Positions 54,493 through 63,861 of a DNA stretch of 64,000 bases are shown in pieces (within the stretch, counting starts at the first letter, position 1; each line of letters begins with the position of its first letter). Source of the DNA: Acaryochloris sp. CCMEE 5410 (lineage in GTDB: Bacteria; Cyanobacteriota; Cyanobacteriia; Thermosynechococcales; Thermosynechococcaceae); assembly GCF_000238775.2 (NCBI RefSeq), contig NZ_AFEJ02000001.1, positions 1,240,001-1,304,000 on the forward strand, given 5' to 3'. The notes beneath the pieces are model-generated. The model was not told the origin of the DNA, ran no database searches, and saw only the letters and a program-made list of their open reading frames with translations. The position numbers and the translations under genes were made by a program.

Positions 54493-55722
54493 ATGATGAG
54501 ACGCCGACAATTTTTACAGTATGCAGCTGCCTCAGGTGTGACCGCGATGGGGTTGAGTTGGTTAGGGAAGCAACCCGTTTATTCCCAAGGCTTCTCTGGG
54601 CGACAACCTAAACTGATTGTGATTCTCTTGCGGGGGGCTGTAGATGGTCTGAATGTGGTCGTTCCCTACCGAGAGTTGGGCTATTACGATGCCCGACCAA
54701 CCTTAGCCATCGCCAAACCCGATGAAGCGAAAGGGGCCATTGATTTAGATGGACAGTTTGGCTTGCATCCAGCTTTAGCAGATCTGATGCCTTTGTGGAA
54801 GTCGAAGCAGTTGGCCTTTGTCCATGCTTGTGGATCGCCGGATCCAACCCGTTCCCACTTTGATGCTCAGGATTATATGGAGCTGGGAACCCCTGGGAAT
54901 AAAAAACAGGGTGATGGCTGGTTAAATCGAGTATTAGCCCATCTACCCGCAGGCCGACCTACCCAAGCCCTGAATCTGGGCAATCAGACGCCCTTGATTT
55001 TGTCGGGGTCTAAGTCGGTGGCGAACCTAGCCTTTGGACGGCAGGCCATCCGACCTCTGCCTTTGGATCGACTGCCGATTCAATCTGCGTTTGATCGCCT
55101 GTATGAAGGCGATACCAATCTGGGGCGTGCCTATCAGGAAGGCTTAGAAGCGAGGGAGATCCTCAAAGCTGAACTCAATACAGAAATGATGAAAGCGTCC
55201 AGGGGAGCACCGGGTCCTTCTAGTCTGAAGACGAATGGTCGCCGGATTGCTCAACTGTTGAGTGGGAATGCTGAGACCCAAATCGCCTTTGTCTCTCTGG
55301 GGGGCTGGGATACCCATGTCAATCAAGGGTCCACCCAAGGTCGTCTCGCACAGTTGCTAAAGCCCTTGGGAGAAGGATTGAATCAAATCAAAGCAGATCT
55401 GGGCAAAACCTTTGATGACACGACAATTGTGGTGATGTCTGAGTTTGGCCGTACGGTGGCTGAAAATGGCAACGGCGGGACGGATCATGGCCATGGCAAT
55501 GTTCTGTGGGTGCTGGGAGGGCAGATTCAAGGGGGCAAGGTCTATGGGGAGTGGCCAGGGTTAGCTGAATCCCAGCGATATCAAAGTCGAGACTTGGAAA
55601 TTACGACGGATTTTAGAGATGCGATCGCACCGTTGCTCACCAAAGGCATGGGCATTGAATCGAAGCATCTCAAGCAAATTTTCCCTGGATATTCTCCCCA
55701 GACTACGCTTGGGTTGATTTAG
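54493..55722 (+). CDS. Tat-exported DUF1501 protein
   Basis: This protein has 409 residues from the ATG at 54493, which follows AGGA; a longer frame opens at 54469. The N-terminus MMRRRQFLQYAAAS is a twin-arginine signal, meaning folded export. The DUF1501 domain belongs to the alkaline-phosphatase/sulfatase fold: ILLRGAVDGLNVVVPY, SRSHFDAQDYMELG-like stretches, GGWDTH, VVMSEFGRTVAENG and GTDHGHGN are metal-site-like motifs. Its role is unknown; it forms an operon with the DUF1800 gene. Confidence 0.88.
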   Translation: MMRRRQFLQYAAASGVTAMGLSWLGKQPVYSQGFSGRQPKLIVILLRGAVDGLNVVVPYRELGYYDARPTLAIAKPDEAKGAIDLDGQFGLHPALADLMPLWKSKQLAFVHACGSPDPTRSHFDAQDYMELGTPGNKKQGDGWLNRVLAHLPAGRPTQALNLGNQTPLILSGSKSVANLAFGRQAIRPLPLDRLPIQSAFDRLYEGDTNLGRAYQEGLEAREILKAELNTEMMKASRGAPGPSSLKTNGRRIAQLLSGNAETQIAFVSLGGWDTHVNQGSTQGRLAQLLKPLGEGLNQIKADLGKTFDDTTIVVMSEFGRTVAENGNGGTDHGHGNVLWVLGGQIQGGKVYGEWPGLAESQRYQSRDLEITTDFRDAIAPLLTKGMGIESKHLKQIFPGYSPQTTLGLI

Positions 55723-55794
55723 GGAAGGGACTAGCCTATCTGACTAAATCAGAATGCTAAGCTGCTCTAGTGAGAAGTTTAAAGGGAATTCCAA

Positions 55795-56085
55795 ATGAAT
55801 ACGGAGCAACAGACTCAAATTCAGGTCGAACATCAGCCTAGTGTGGATCGCCTACAAGAGTTGCGGGTCCTAAACTGGCCGATTTGGTCCAAAGAAGAAT
55901 CAGAATTTCCTTGGACCTATGATGAGTCTGAAACCTGCTATTTCTTGCAAGGCGAAGTGGTAGTCACCCCTGATGGTGGAGAACCCGCGACCATGGGCAA
56001 AGGGGACTTGGTGACGTTTCCGGCTGGCATGTCTTGTACCTGGACCATTCAAAGTGCCGTGCGCAAGCATTATCGGTTTGGCTAA
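55795..56085 (+). CDS. Cupin_3 (DUF861) protein
   Basis: This 96-residue single-domain cupin of the DUF861/(S)-ureidoglycine aminohydrolase-like group has the segments WPIWSKEESEFPWTY, ETCYFLQGEVVVTPDGG, and GKGDLVTFPAGMSCTW. Metal-binding His residues of the classical cupin are mostly replaced (Cys/Glu), as is usual in this group. The substrate is unknown. It ends 16 bases before the convergent dehydrogenase gene. Confidence 0.83.
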   Translation: MNTEQQTQIQVEHQPSVDRLQELRVLNWPIWSKEESEFPWTYDESETCYFLQGEVVVTPDGGEPATMGKGDLVTFPAGMSCTWTIQSAVRKHYRFG

Positions 56086-56101
56086 TTTCTCTAGTAGCGA
56101 A

Positions 56102-56965
56102 TCACCCATTGGGCTCAGCCTTCTGCACTGCTGTGTAGAGGGCTGAATAATCTGCCTCTGCGAATTGAACCATTGCTCTTTGGATAATGGTTTGGATTGC
56201 TTCGGTGTTTTCGGTAGGCAGTCCTTCGGCTTGGGCTGCCTGTTGAAATAAGGTCATGTCTTTGAGCAGGTGTTTGGTGGGGAAATTAGGATTCTCAAAG
56301 TTTTGATCTAGCATTCGAGTCAGTTTTTTATCGAAGGTGGGAGCATAGAGGGCGCTGTTTCTAAGGATCTGCATAAAGGTCTCAACTTCGACGCCATAGG
56401 TTTGGCAGAAGGATAGGCTAGTGGCAAAAGCCGTGGTCAGTCCACCAATCAGCTGGTTAAGAGCAAGTTTAAGAGCAGCGGCGGTGCCCACCGGACCGAC
56501 CAATAAAGGATCGGGTCCAAAGACTTTGAGGAGGGGAAGCTGGGTCTCAAAATCTTGAGGGGCAGCTCCCGCCATCACCAGCAACGTTCCGGCCTTAGAT
56601 TCAGGGATGCTGCCTAATACCGGGGCTTCTAAATAGGTGCCACTGGCTGTTTGGACCTGTCCGTGAATGGCTTTGCTTTCAGCAGGGGCAATAGTGCCCA
56701 TTTGAATCAGGGTTCGTCCTGATAGAGCGGATGCCGTGGGCGTTAGCAGTTCCTGAATGGCAGCAGCATTGGTGAGCATCAGAATGATGACATCAGCAGC
56801 TTGAATGACTTGGGTGGGGGAGGATGCGATCTCAACGCCTAATTCTCTTAGTGGCTCTAATTTAGAAGCCGTGCGATTGTAGGCCGTAACGGAATGCCCC
56901 ACTTCCACTAGCCGGGCTGCCATCGGAGCCCCCATCAATCCTGTACCGATAAATCCAACCTGCAT
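56102..56965 (-). CDS. Beta-hydroxyacid dehydrogenase (HIBADH/GLYR family)
   Basis: This 287-residue enzyme has a Rossmann nucleotide motif (GFIGTGLMGAPMAARL), a substrate-binding block (TYLEAPVLGSIPESKAGTLLVMAGA) and the catalytic Lys in ALKLALNQLIGG (about residue 171). The family oxidises or reduces small hydroxy acids or semialdehydes (3-hydroxyisobutyrate, tartronate semialdehyde, succinic semialdehyde). It starts 15 bases after the symporter stop, so it is probably the last gene of the symporter operon, perhaps acting on the imported compound. Confidence 0.88.
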   Translation of the reverse strand: MQVGFIGTGLMGAPMAARLVEVGHSVTAYNRTASKLEPLRELGVEIASSPTQVIQAADVIILMLTNAAAIQELLTPTASALSGRTLIQMGTIAPAESKAIHGQVQTASGTYLEAPVLGSIPESKAGTLLVMAGAAPQDFETQLPLLKVFGPDPLLVGPVGTAAALKLALNQLIGGLTTAFATSLSFCQTYGVEVETFMQILRNSALYAPTFDKKLTRMLDQNFENPNFPTKHLLKDMTLFQQAAQAEGLPTENTEAIQTIIQRAMVQFAEADYSALYTAVQKAEPNG

Positions 56966-56980
56966 GGCCCTGCCTCTTTC

Positions 56981-58462
56981 TCAATAGGTTTTGTCTGATG
57001 GTCTGTAGTGATTGTCGCTCGGTTGATGCGCCGGGGTTGGGGAAAAGACAGACCCCAAGATGATGATCAAGGCCGATAGGGCCACGATGGGGACAACGGG
57101 TAAAAAGCCCAGCATCCAGCTAGAGGGAATCACTTTGATCTGCACTCCTAATACCGCCAATTCACCCACGACAATGGAGACGAGACAACTCGAAGCCCTG
57201 ACATTGCGGCCATACAACGCTGCGATCACGGTGGGGAACAACACCGATAATCCAGTAAAGGCTTGGGTGGCAAAGGCCAAAATGGTCTCTGGGGGGTTGG
57301 CCGCAATTCCTAAGCCGATACCAGCTAAAACAATCACCCAAATTCGACCGACAAGCGTCTGTTCAGTTAAAGAGGCATCTTTGCGGAAGTAGGCGGTATA
57401 GACATCACGGGTCAGCATGGAACTTAAGGCCAGAAGCTGGGAGTCCATGGTGGACATAAAGGCTGCCAATGCTCCTACCATCACCAGGGAAGATAGCCCA
57501 GTAGAAGTATATTTCGTCAGCATCATCGGAAAAATCTGATCTGCAGCTTTGCCCACTAAATCCGGGAAAGCAATATGTCCCCAAACCCCAATCAGTACCG
57601 GGCAAATAAACAGCACCCCAGCCACTATCGGATAGAGCAAGACCGAGATCTTTAAGGGCTGAGGGCTTTTGGCACTGTAAAACCGCATAAACATCTGGGG
57701 AAACATGGGCAAGGTAAAAGACCACAGGCACATGTAGCTAAACCAAGTCTTGGGGGTAAAGGACTGATCTAAACCGCTCCGGGAAAATAGCGCGGGTTTG
57801 AGGTCGTAGACGGTTTGGTTGGCGACCGAGAAGCCCCCTAACCCTTGAGCAATAGCAAACACGGCCACTAGCATCAGCACGCACATCAGCACCCCTTGCA
57901 GTACATCCGTCAGGGCCACACTTTTCATCCCGCCCAAAAACACGTAGAAGACAATGGCCACAGTCAATAGGGACGCTCCCCACAGATAGGGAATCGCTCC
58001 GCCCGTTAAGCTTTCGAGGAGATATCCGGCTCCAATGGGCTGAAGGGTGAGATAGGGCAAGGTAAAAATGACCATTACGGCCATAAACAGGAGCTTGAGA
58101 GGCTGGCTAGGCAGGCGATCTTGGATTAGTTCCGAGGGGGTAATCAAGCCTTTCTGCTTGCCGAGCAACCAGGCTTTGTAGCCAATGTAATAGAAGCTGA
58201 GGGCGGCAAACCCTGTGCCAAAGGCCATCATTGGATAGTAGCTAATGCCAATGCGATAGCCTGCTCCAGCAAATCCCAGGAAAAAGAAGGCGCTGAAGTT
58301 GGTGGAGGCCAGGGTAAAAAAGAGGAGGATAGGGCCGATGTTGCGGTTGGCCAAAAAGAAATCTTCGACGGTATTCTTTTGTTGGCGATACCCGATCAGG
58401 CCGATGCCTAGGGTAACGAGTAAGTAGGTTGCAATGGCAATATAGGGAATCAGTGTTTCCAT
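56981..58462 (-). CDS. Sodium:solute symporter family protein
   Basis: This 493-residue protein of the SSS family has about 13 membrane helices. Family segments include FFLANRNIGPILLFFTLASTN at the start of the core, GGMKSVALTDVLQGVLM, and MSTMDSQLLALSSMLTRDVYTAYFRK near the sodium-binding site. It is an inner membrane importer of an organic solute (monocarboxylate, proline, pantothenate or similar). Which one cannot be told from sequence. It is preceded by a 72-aa membrane gene with a three-base gap and followed by the dehydrogenase. Confidence 0.9.
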   Translation of the reverse strand: METLIPYIAIATYLLVTLGIGLIGYRQQKNTVEDFFLANRNIGPILLFFTLASTNFSAFFFLGFAGAGYRIGISYYPMMAFGTGFAALSFYYIGYKAWLLGKQKGLITPSELIQDRLPSQPLKLLFMAVMVIFTLPYLTLQPIGAGYLLESLTGGAIPYLWGASLLTVAIVFYVFLGGMKSVALTDVLQGVLMCVLMLVAVFAIAQGLGGFSVANQTVYDLKPALFSRSGLDQSFTPKTWFSYMCLWSFTLPMFPQMFMRFYSAKSPQPLKISVLLYPIVAGVLFICPVLIGVWGHIAFPDLVGKAADQIFPMMLTKYTSTGLSSLVMVGALAAFMSTMDSQLLALSSMLTRDVYTAYFRKDASLTEQTLVGRIWVIVLAGIGLGIAANPPETILAFATQAFTGLSVLFPTVIAALYGRNVRASSCLVSIVVGELAVLGVQIKVIPSSWMLGFLPVVPIVALSALIIILGSVFSPTPAHQPSDNHYRPSDKTY

Positions 58463-58465
58463 GGC

Positions 58466-58684
58466 CTACTGGTCCCTCTCCGTCTTTTGCCAAAGGGTGG
58501 AAGAGGCCCCTGCGACGGCCAGAACTAGTCCCCCTTGCAAAATCACAAAGTAAAACAGCCAGCTCGGTAACTGGAACAAAGAAAGGGATATCCCCTGATC
58601 CCATCGCCAAAAATCGAGGGACAACAAAAACAGAATCGTAAACGAGAAAAACCAAAAATAGGGACGGTGCAGCAGGCTCATCAA
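58466..58684 (-). CDS. Small membrane subunit next to the symporter
   Basis: This 72-residue protein has two hydrophobic helices (about 9-27 and 38-60). It ends three bases before the symporter start, the usual position of the small DUF3311-like accessory subunit of SSS transporters. I infer that role from position and size, not from a sequence match. Confidence 0.65.
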   Translation of the reverse strand: MMSLLHRPYFWFFSFTILFLLSLDFWRWDQGISLSLFQLPSWLFYFVILQGGLVLAVAGASSTLWQKTERDQ

Positions 58685-58893
58685 TCCATCATATTCATAC
58701 CCAATCAGATTAACCTGTAGTGGGATTATCTTTTGGGTTGGTTAATCATTGAGCCTTAACAGCATACTCCACAGGGGAGATATCATAATTGCTGTTGAGG
58801 GTGGCAATCGCACTGATATCTCAGGAGACTGCGATAGTGATTAAGCTTAAATTCACAAAACTACCTGATAGGTCTGCTAATTGAACTTCTACT

Positions 58894-59721
58894 TCAGCTA
58901 TCTATAGAATCACTTACACCCAAAAACTGGTTGATAGTTTGGACAATTTCACTATCATCTTTTACTGAACGGAAAGAGATGATTTCATCTGATTTGAACA
59001 TGATTTCTGTATGGTAATAATCCTTGCCCTCATCACCAGTTGATTCCTTGAAGTTGATCTTATGGATGTCATTCAGACTTTCTTCTCGGACAGCAGATTG
59101 AAACAGACTATTCTGGTATTCCAAATGCAATTGACCAGAGCTTTTGTCAAAGGTACAGGATTTTAATGATTTATAAAAAGCAATATAGACACCCAAAATA
59201 GTAGTCGCAAATCCTACTAGATAATAAAGCCAGCGATGTTCCTCACAGATATTGAGAGTTGCTTCTCCAGGATTATTGATAAACGCTTTAATCTCAGCAA
59301 CTTGTTGAGAGACCACTGACTTTCTATAAATATAATCTGGAGTGAGAGGTATTTTTTCGCGATTAGCGACAAGGACAACTCTAAATACTCCACCGCTGTC
59401 ACAAAATCTGCAATAGTCCAATTTAGCGTTCTTCACATGCTCAATCTGCGTGATTTTCTCATGCAGTATGTTTGATGTGGTAAGACTACAAACAACTTGA
59501 GTATGCTTAGAAAAAAGAGAATCAATGGTTGCATGATTACAACTTAGATGTATCCTTGGGGAGAAAATATTTCCGCAAAGGATAATTAACACACCAATAA
59601 CAGGAAAAGCTCTGATTATCAATATGCCCCGAAAACGGTCATACCATTCCTGTAAATCGACCTGTAAAATTTGATTAGTGTGTTTCGTAATCAGCATGCG
59701 TTTTGATACTCTAGTCTCCAT
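58894..59721 (-). CDS. Two-TM protein of unknown function, intact paralogue
   Basis: This 275-residue protein has two membrane helices: about 35-50 (RAFPVIGVLIILCGNIF) and about 165-185 (YYLVGFATTILGVYIAFY). Between them is a soluble loop of about 110 residues with several Cys (including CRFCDSGG). After the second helix a beta-rich cytoplasmic domain of about 90 residues (CTFDKSSGQLHLEYQN, EIMFKSDEIISF, INQFLGV) suggests a bacterial PH-like fold. It is the intact member of a tandem pair; the other copy at 60015-62338 is interrupted by an insertion element. Function is unknown. Confidence 0.72.
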   Translation of the reverse strand: METRVSKRMLITKHTNQILQVDLQEWYDRFRGILIIRAFPVIGVLIILCGNIFSPRIHLSCNHATIDSLFSKHTQVVCSLTTSNILHEKITQIEHVKNAKLDYCRFCDSGGVFRVVLVANREKIPLTPDYIYRKSVVSQQVAEIKAFINNPGEATLNICEEHRWLYYLVGFATTILGVYIAFYKSLKSCTFDKSSGQLHLEYQNSLFQSAVREESLNDIHKINFKESTGDEGKDYYHTEIMFKSDEIISFRSVKDDSEIVQTINQFLGVSDSIDS

Positions 59722-60527
59722 CCATTCTGGTTCATAGAAGTCATGAATGCCACTGAGTGATGCGTACTTTATGACAATACGGATATTGTAGAAAGAACAT
59801 TAATTTCTGGCGATTAACTTATGAAGAGATTGTCAATCAGTTTAGATAACCCTTAGCTCGACCTAGAAGTACGCTCAAAAGACAGTTTTTAATATTTTTT
59901 AGATATCAGAATCACGATCAGAGGTCACACTATCACCAATTTATAAACAATCAAAAATAGCGATCACTCTTAAACCAAAAAAACACCAGTTAGGTCTAAG
60001 TATTAAATTTTGAATCAGCTATCTACGGAATTACCTATTCCCAAAAACTGGTTGATAGTTTGGGTAATTTCACAGTCATCTTTGACTGAGCTACAAGAGA
60101 TAAGTTCACCTGAACTGAGCACAATATTTGTATGGTAAACCTCCCTGCCCTCACCATCAGTGGATTCCGTAAAGCTGATCTTTTTGATGTCATCCAGACT
60201 TTCTTCGCGAACAGCTGTTTGGAGCAGACTATTCTGGTATTCCAGATATAATCGATCGGAGTTTTTGTCAAAAGTACAGGATTTTAATGATTTATAAAAA
60301 ACAAAGTAAATCCCTAAAATAATAGTAGCAAATCCTGCTAGGTAATAACCCCAGCGATGTTCCTCATAAATATTGAGAGTGGCATCTCCAGGATTATTGA
60401 TAAATTCTTTAATCTCAGCAACCTGTTGAGAAACTACTGATTTCCTGTAATAATCTGGAGTGAGAGGTATTTTTTTGCGATTAGTAATAAGAACAACACG
60501 ACGAATTCCATAATTATCACGATATCT

Positions 60528-60538
60528 GTGATGGCCAG
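60528..60538. repeat. Target site duplication of ISKra4-like element, left
   Basis: GTGATGGCCAG directly precedes the left end; the same 11 bases follow the right end at 62024-62034. Confidence 0.92.
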
Positions 60539-62023
60539 GGGCGTAGCTAATGGATCGGGGATGCCTTAGACTTCGGAATGGTTACCCCTGGGAATAGGGA
60601 GTCAAACCGTTGATTGACCCAGGCAAGCCGCAGCATGAGTAGATGATTGAAACCATCCTCACTCCAGCGCATACCAACCCCCTTAAAGCGCTGTTGAATC
60701 AGCCACTTACAAGCACTTTCGACCATTCCTGACCCCAGCGGTATCTGTAGTTGTTCAAAGTGGCGATATTGGATGTGTCGCAGATGGCGCTGGAAATAAG
60801 CCTGTACCTGGAGCAACGTCGTAAAAGATTTGCCCGTAAACAATTGTGAGTGAATCAACATCGTCAAGGACCGCAATACTAATAGGTGTTGCCCATGTCG
60901 CAATTGGTGTCGCCAGCGCCGAAACCAGGCTTGGGCTTGAGCAGAGCGAGCATCCCCAAACATCGCTTTTGTTGCTCGTGCAAGATGGCCTGCTGCATGA
61001 AAGAAATCGAGAACTGCCACAGCACAGTGAGAGAACAAGGTGCGGTAGACTCGCCAGAAGCCTCGCCCCCCATCACTCAACCAGATGACGCTTGGGGCCG
61101 ATTCAAAGTCTTGTTTGCGGGCTTCGAGGTGCAGTAAGGGGATGAACTGGTCGATATCGCCCAATACTGCCACCAGTCTTCGACGTAGTAGTTGGGGGAC
61201 ACGCTTTTGTGCTCGGGTGCCCGTGTTCCTAGGCGGGCTAAGATAGCAACTTTGACTTCTCGCCACTGGATTTTTCCCTTGGGGGTTTTCGGGGTGGGGC
61301 GAAAGGGCACCATCACACCGTCAGCAGCAATGGCCAAAGGTAGAACAGACAACACCTCTGAAATCGCTTCACAAGGAGTCTGGTCACCTGAGGCTTGAGC
61401 TTTGAGTTGAGTCTCTAGCTCCTGATAAGCTTTGTTGCCCATGACTTGCACCCAACTCCACAAGCTTGATGAGCTGACGGATAAACCACTCCACTGACTC
61501 AGCATCCAACTGGCCAGTTCATAGGGCATAAATAGACTTAACAAGCAGCCTAGACGAACCAATTCTTCACTGCTGTGCTGATAGGAGGTAATCCCAATGG
61601 ATTGATCCAAAGGAGCGGATAGACTACCTGGACACCTGTGGGGACAACGACCCACCCGTCGCTTTCAGGCAATATTTCCCACCAGTGTCTGCATCTGACG
61701 AGATTCCCATCCCTTCGAGTGCAAGCGGGTTCCGCAAGTGGGACACCTCGGCCATTCCAATACTGTTTTTGCTCGCCGTGAGAGTTCATCCTCCAGAAGC
61801 CAGCGAGCCAAAAACAAACCCATTTGCAGAACGATATAAACCATCTGACTCAGGCTGGGTGCTTCTTTGAGTGCTTCGACCTGTTCTAGAAATTCGTGAT
61901 GCTCTAGTACGGTTGGCAATTGCGATGTTAGGCTCATGACAAGTTTTTGATTCGGGTACAGGATCTATTGTCCTTGACCCGTTTTTCTTTGAGCCATACA
62001 TCCCCGATTCTGTGCTTACGCCC
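60539..62023 (-). mobile_element. ISKra4-like insertion sequence (defective)
   Basis: This 1485-bp element is bounded by GGGCGTA at the left and TACGCCC at the right. Its imperfect terminal inverted repeats extend about 25 bases and share the block ATCGGGGATG at the same distance from each end. It is flanked by perfect 11-bp duplications of GTGATGGCCAG. It carries one transposase gene broken by two lesions. It inserted in the second two-TM paralogue. Confidence 0.9.
60547..61937 (-). pseudogene. ISKra4-family transposase, stop codon and frameshift
   Basis: The gene starts at 61937 (MSLTSQLPTVLEHH) and reads CPTCGTRL, then meets TGA at 61665-61667 where relatives keep a coding residue before KRRVGRCPHRC. 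It then continues in frame (APLDQSIGI, ADGVMVPFRP) to about 61200. There the family sequence moves to another frame (RRRLVAVLGDIDQF, IWLSDGGRGFW, DFFHAAGHL, IPLGSGMVESACKWLI, KGVGMRWSEDGFNHLL). Both the zinc-finger N-terminus and the C-terminal signature identify ISKra4. Loss of function is likely unless both lesions are recoded. Confidence 0.87.
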
Positions 62024-62353
62024 GTGATGGCCAGCTTTAGCTCTCTGAAGATGCTCAATCTGTGTGATTTTCTCGTTCAGTATGTTTGATTCGGTAAGTC
62101 TACAAACGACTTGAGTACGCTCAGAAAAAAATGAATCAACGGGTGTATGATTACAACTTAAATGTACCCTGGGAGAGAAGATATTTCCGCAAAGGATAAT
62201 TAACACACCAATAACAGGAAAAGCTCTGATTACAAATATGCCCCGACAATGGTCATACCATTCCTGTAAATCGACCTTTAAAATTTTATTAGTGTGTTTC
62301 GTAATCAGCATTCGTTTTGATACTCTGTCTCCATCCATTCTGATTCATATAAG

Positions 62354-62611
62354 TCATGAATGCCGCTTTTTGAGATAGCTGGCAATAGCTTGCTTGCGAA
62401 CCGATCGTTCTGATAAATCAGGTGGCGCATCTTGCAACAGATACTTGGGATGCCCTCCTCGACGTTCGACAAAAGGACGGTCTAAATAAAGCGTGAGCCA
62501 GCGCTCTTTGAGCAATCGCTTAATTAACTCACTCCGATTGCTATCAGGTGCATGGGCAAGGAGATCCGCTAGTTGCTGCTCTGTTTCAGGATCTAATCTG
62601 ACAGTTAACAT
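62354..62611 (-). CDS. Orphan ribbon-helix-helix protein
   Basis: This protein has 85 residues from the ATG at 62611; a longer frame opens at 62734, but the family begins at MLTVRLDPETEQQL. That start is the beta-strand of a CopG/Arc-type ribbon-helix-helix DNA-binding fold, followed by two helices (ETEQQLADLLAHA, RSELIKRLLKERW). The last 45 residues (FVERRGGHPKYLLQDAP) are an extension. Such proteins are often antitoxins, but I see no adjacent toxin gene on this strand. It starts 145 bases from the divergent hypothetical gene and is directly upstream of the split paralogue. Confidence 0.7.
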   Translation of the reverse strand: MLTVRLDPETEQQLADLLAHAPDSNRSELIKRLLKERWLTLYLDRPFVERRGGHPKYLLQDAPPDLSERSVRKQAIASYLKKRHS

Positions 62612-62755
62612 GGCTGCTTGTACGACATGTAAGACAACTATAGATGCTCGAATTATTTTGACTAGCTTACAGTTGTCTGCAATATCCAGCTGACAGGGAT
62701 CCAAGAATCTTCTACGCTGGAAAGTGAGCCACAAAATATTTGCTATTCACTCCCC

Positions 62756-63082
62756 ATGGCCAACCTTAAAATCATTGATAACTTTGATGGCAGTTTCACC
62801 CTTGATCCTGAGATCAAAGCAGCTTTGTTCAATCTGCTCAACAATGAAGGATTCCTCCAGCAAGTCGCCCGTGAATCTCAGTCAGAAGCCGTTGAGTTTA
62901 CCGAATTAATTTTTCAGCCCGTTCCCTACAGCGAAAATACCCCCAAAGGGATGCCCCAGCTGTTTGAGCAGTATCACGAGTCAGAAGATTACGTGATCAT
63001 CAACGTGCCCCCCAACTTTATGTTCCAGGCCAAAGTATTTTCTCCCAGTCGCCTTTGTGCGATCTATCGCCGGATCTCGTAA
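62756..63082 (+). CDS. Hypothetical protein, 108 aa
   Basis: This 108-residue soluble protein, acidic and with no recognised family, includes segments LKIIDNFDGSFTLDPEIKAAL and YVIINVPPNFMFQAKVFSP. No signal peptide is present. It is divergent from the ribbon-helix-helix gene, sharing a 144-base region, and 108 bases upstream of the DedA gene. Reading frame, starting context and composition support real coding. Confidence 0.6.
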   Translation: MANLKIIDNFDGSFTLDPEIKAALFNLLNNEGFLQQVARESQSEAVEFTELIFQPVPYSENTPKGMPQLFEQYHESEDYVIINVPPNFMFQAKVFSPSRLCAIYRRIS

Positions 63083-63190
63083 AATTAGTTAACGTGGCTT
63101 TAAGGCTTACATGGACTTGGATTGACAAAGTTAGAGTCCACAAGCCAAGATTGAGAAACGTAACATTGTTAACAGTTTGTATAAAGGTCT

Positions 63191-63832
63191 ATGGACTGGA
63201 TTTCGTTAGACACTTTGCAAACATTAGCCCACCAGTATGGCTATTGGGTTGTCTGCTTCGGAATAATGCTCGAAAATTTGGGAATTCCTTTACCAGGTGA
63301 AGCAATTGTTCTGGTAGGCGGCTTTCTTGCAGGTGAAGGGGATCTGAATTACTTTGGCGTATTGGGCAGTGCGATCGCAGGTTCAACCATCGGCGGCACC
63401 TGTGGCTATTGGGTGGGACATTTTGGCGGTTGGTCTTTGTTATCGAGGGCGGGTCGCCTCGTCAATATGTCTGAAGAGCGTCTTTTAGAAATTAAAGACG
63501 GGTTCAGCACGAATGCCGCTCGGACCGTCTTAATCGGGCGATTTGTGGCGCTACTGCGGATTTTTGCCAGCCCTCTCGCGGGTATTGCTGAGATGCCCTT
63601 TCCCCGCTTTGCGTTTTTCAATACCTTAGGGGCCTGCTTGTGGGCCTTGGTGATGGTAACCCTGGCTTACTTTGCCGGTGAAATCATTCCCCTATCCCGC
63701 TTGGTTAGCAGCGTGTCTCAGTTTGGACTATTTGTATTGCTGGCAATTGCGGCCTGGCTACTCTGGCCTCGTCTCCACAACCTGATTCGTCGCACAGCCT
63801 TACAAGAAGCGAGTGAGTCTGACACGCCCTAG
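63191..63832 (+). CDS. DedA family membrane protein
   Basis: This 213-residue DedA (SNARE-associated/VTT) protein has the motifs ENLGIPLPGEAIVLVGGFLAGEG, GSTIGGTCGYWVGHFGG, and the signature FVALLRIFASPLAGIAEMPFPRFAFFNTLGACLWA. It has four to five membrane segments. DedA proteins act in lipid flipping (undecaprenyl phosphate or phospholipids) and envelope homeostasis. The ATG at 63191 fits the family start. Confidence 0.9.
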   Translation: MDWISLDTLQTLAHQYGYWVVCFGIMLENLGIPLPGEAIVLVGGFLAGEGDLNYFGVLGSAIAGSTIGGTCGYWVGHFGGWSLLSRAGRLVNMSEERLLEIKDGFSTNAARTVLIGRFVALLRIFASPLAGIAEMPFPRFAFFNTLGACLWALVMVTLAYFAGEIIPLSRLVSSVSQFGLFVLLAIAAWLLWPRLHNLIRRTALQEASESDTP

Positions 63833-63861
63833 TACCCCTACCCAAACGGTTCATCATCCCC

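Larger units (their letters stand above)
60015..62338 (-). pseudogene. Second two-TM paralogue, split by an ISKra4-like element
   Basis: The 5' part (62338 down to about 62024) encodes MDGDRVSKRMLITKHTN through KAGHH and the 3' part (60538 down to 60015) encodes RYRDNYGIRRVVLITNRKK to the stop TGA at 60015-60017. Joining the two at one copy of the duplicated GTGATGGCCAG restores the frame exactly. The joined product is about 275 residues and aligns along its length with the intact paralogue (for example NNPGDATLNIYEEHRW / NNPGEATLNICEEHRW). No other stop or shift was found, so the insertion alone inactivates it. Fusion of the 5' part to the element would give a 134-residue product with a non-native tail. 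Confidence 0.9.

Noticed and set aside
61077..61937. Programmed recoding of the ISKra4-like transposase
   Set aside because: There is both an in-frame TGA and a separate shift near 61200, with no slippery run at the shift that I can see; decay is simpler.
62354..63082. Toxin-antitoxin pair formed by the RHH protein and the divergent 108-aa protein
   Set aside because: The two genes are divergent and separated by 144 bases; toxin-antitoxin genes are normally co-directional and overlapping, and the 108-aa protein has no toxin motif.
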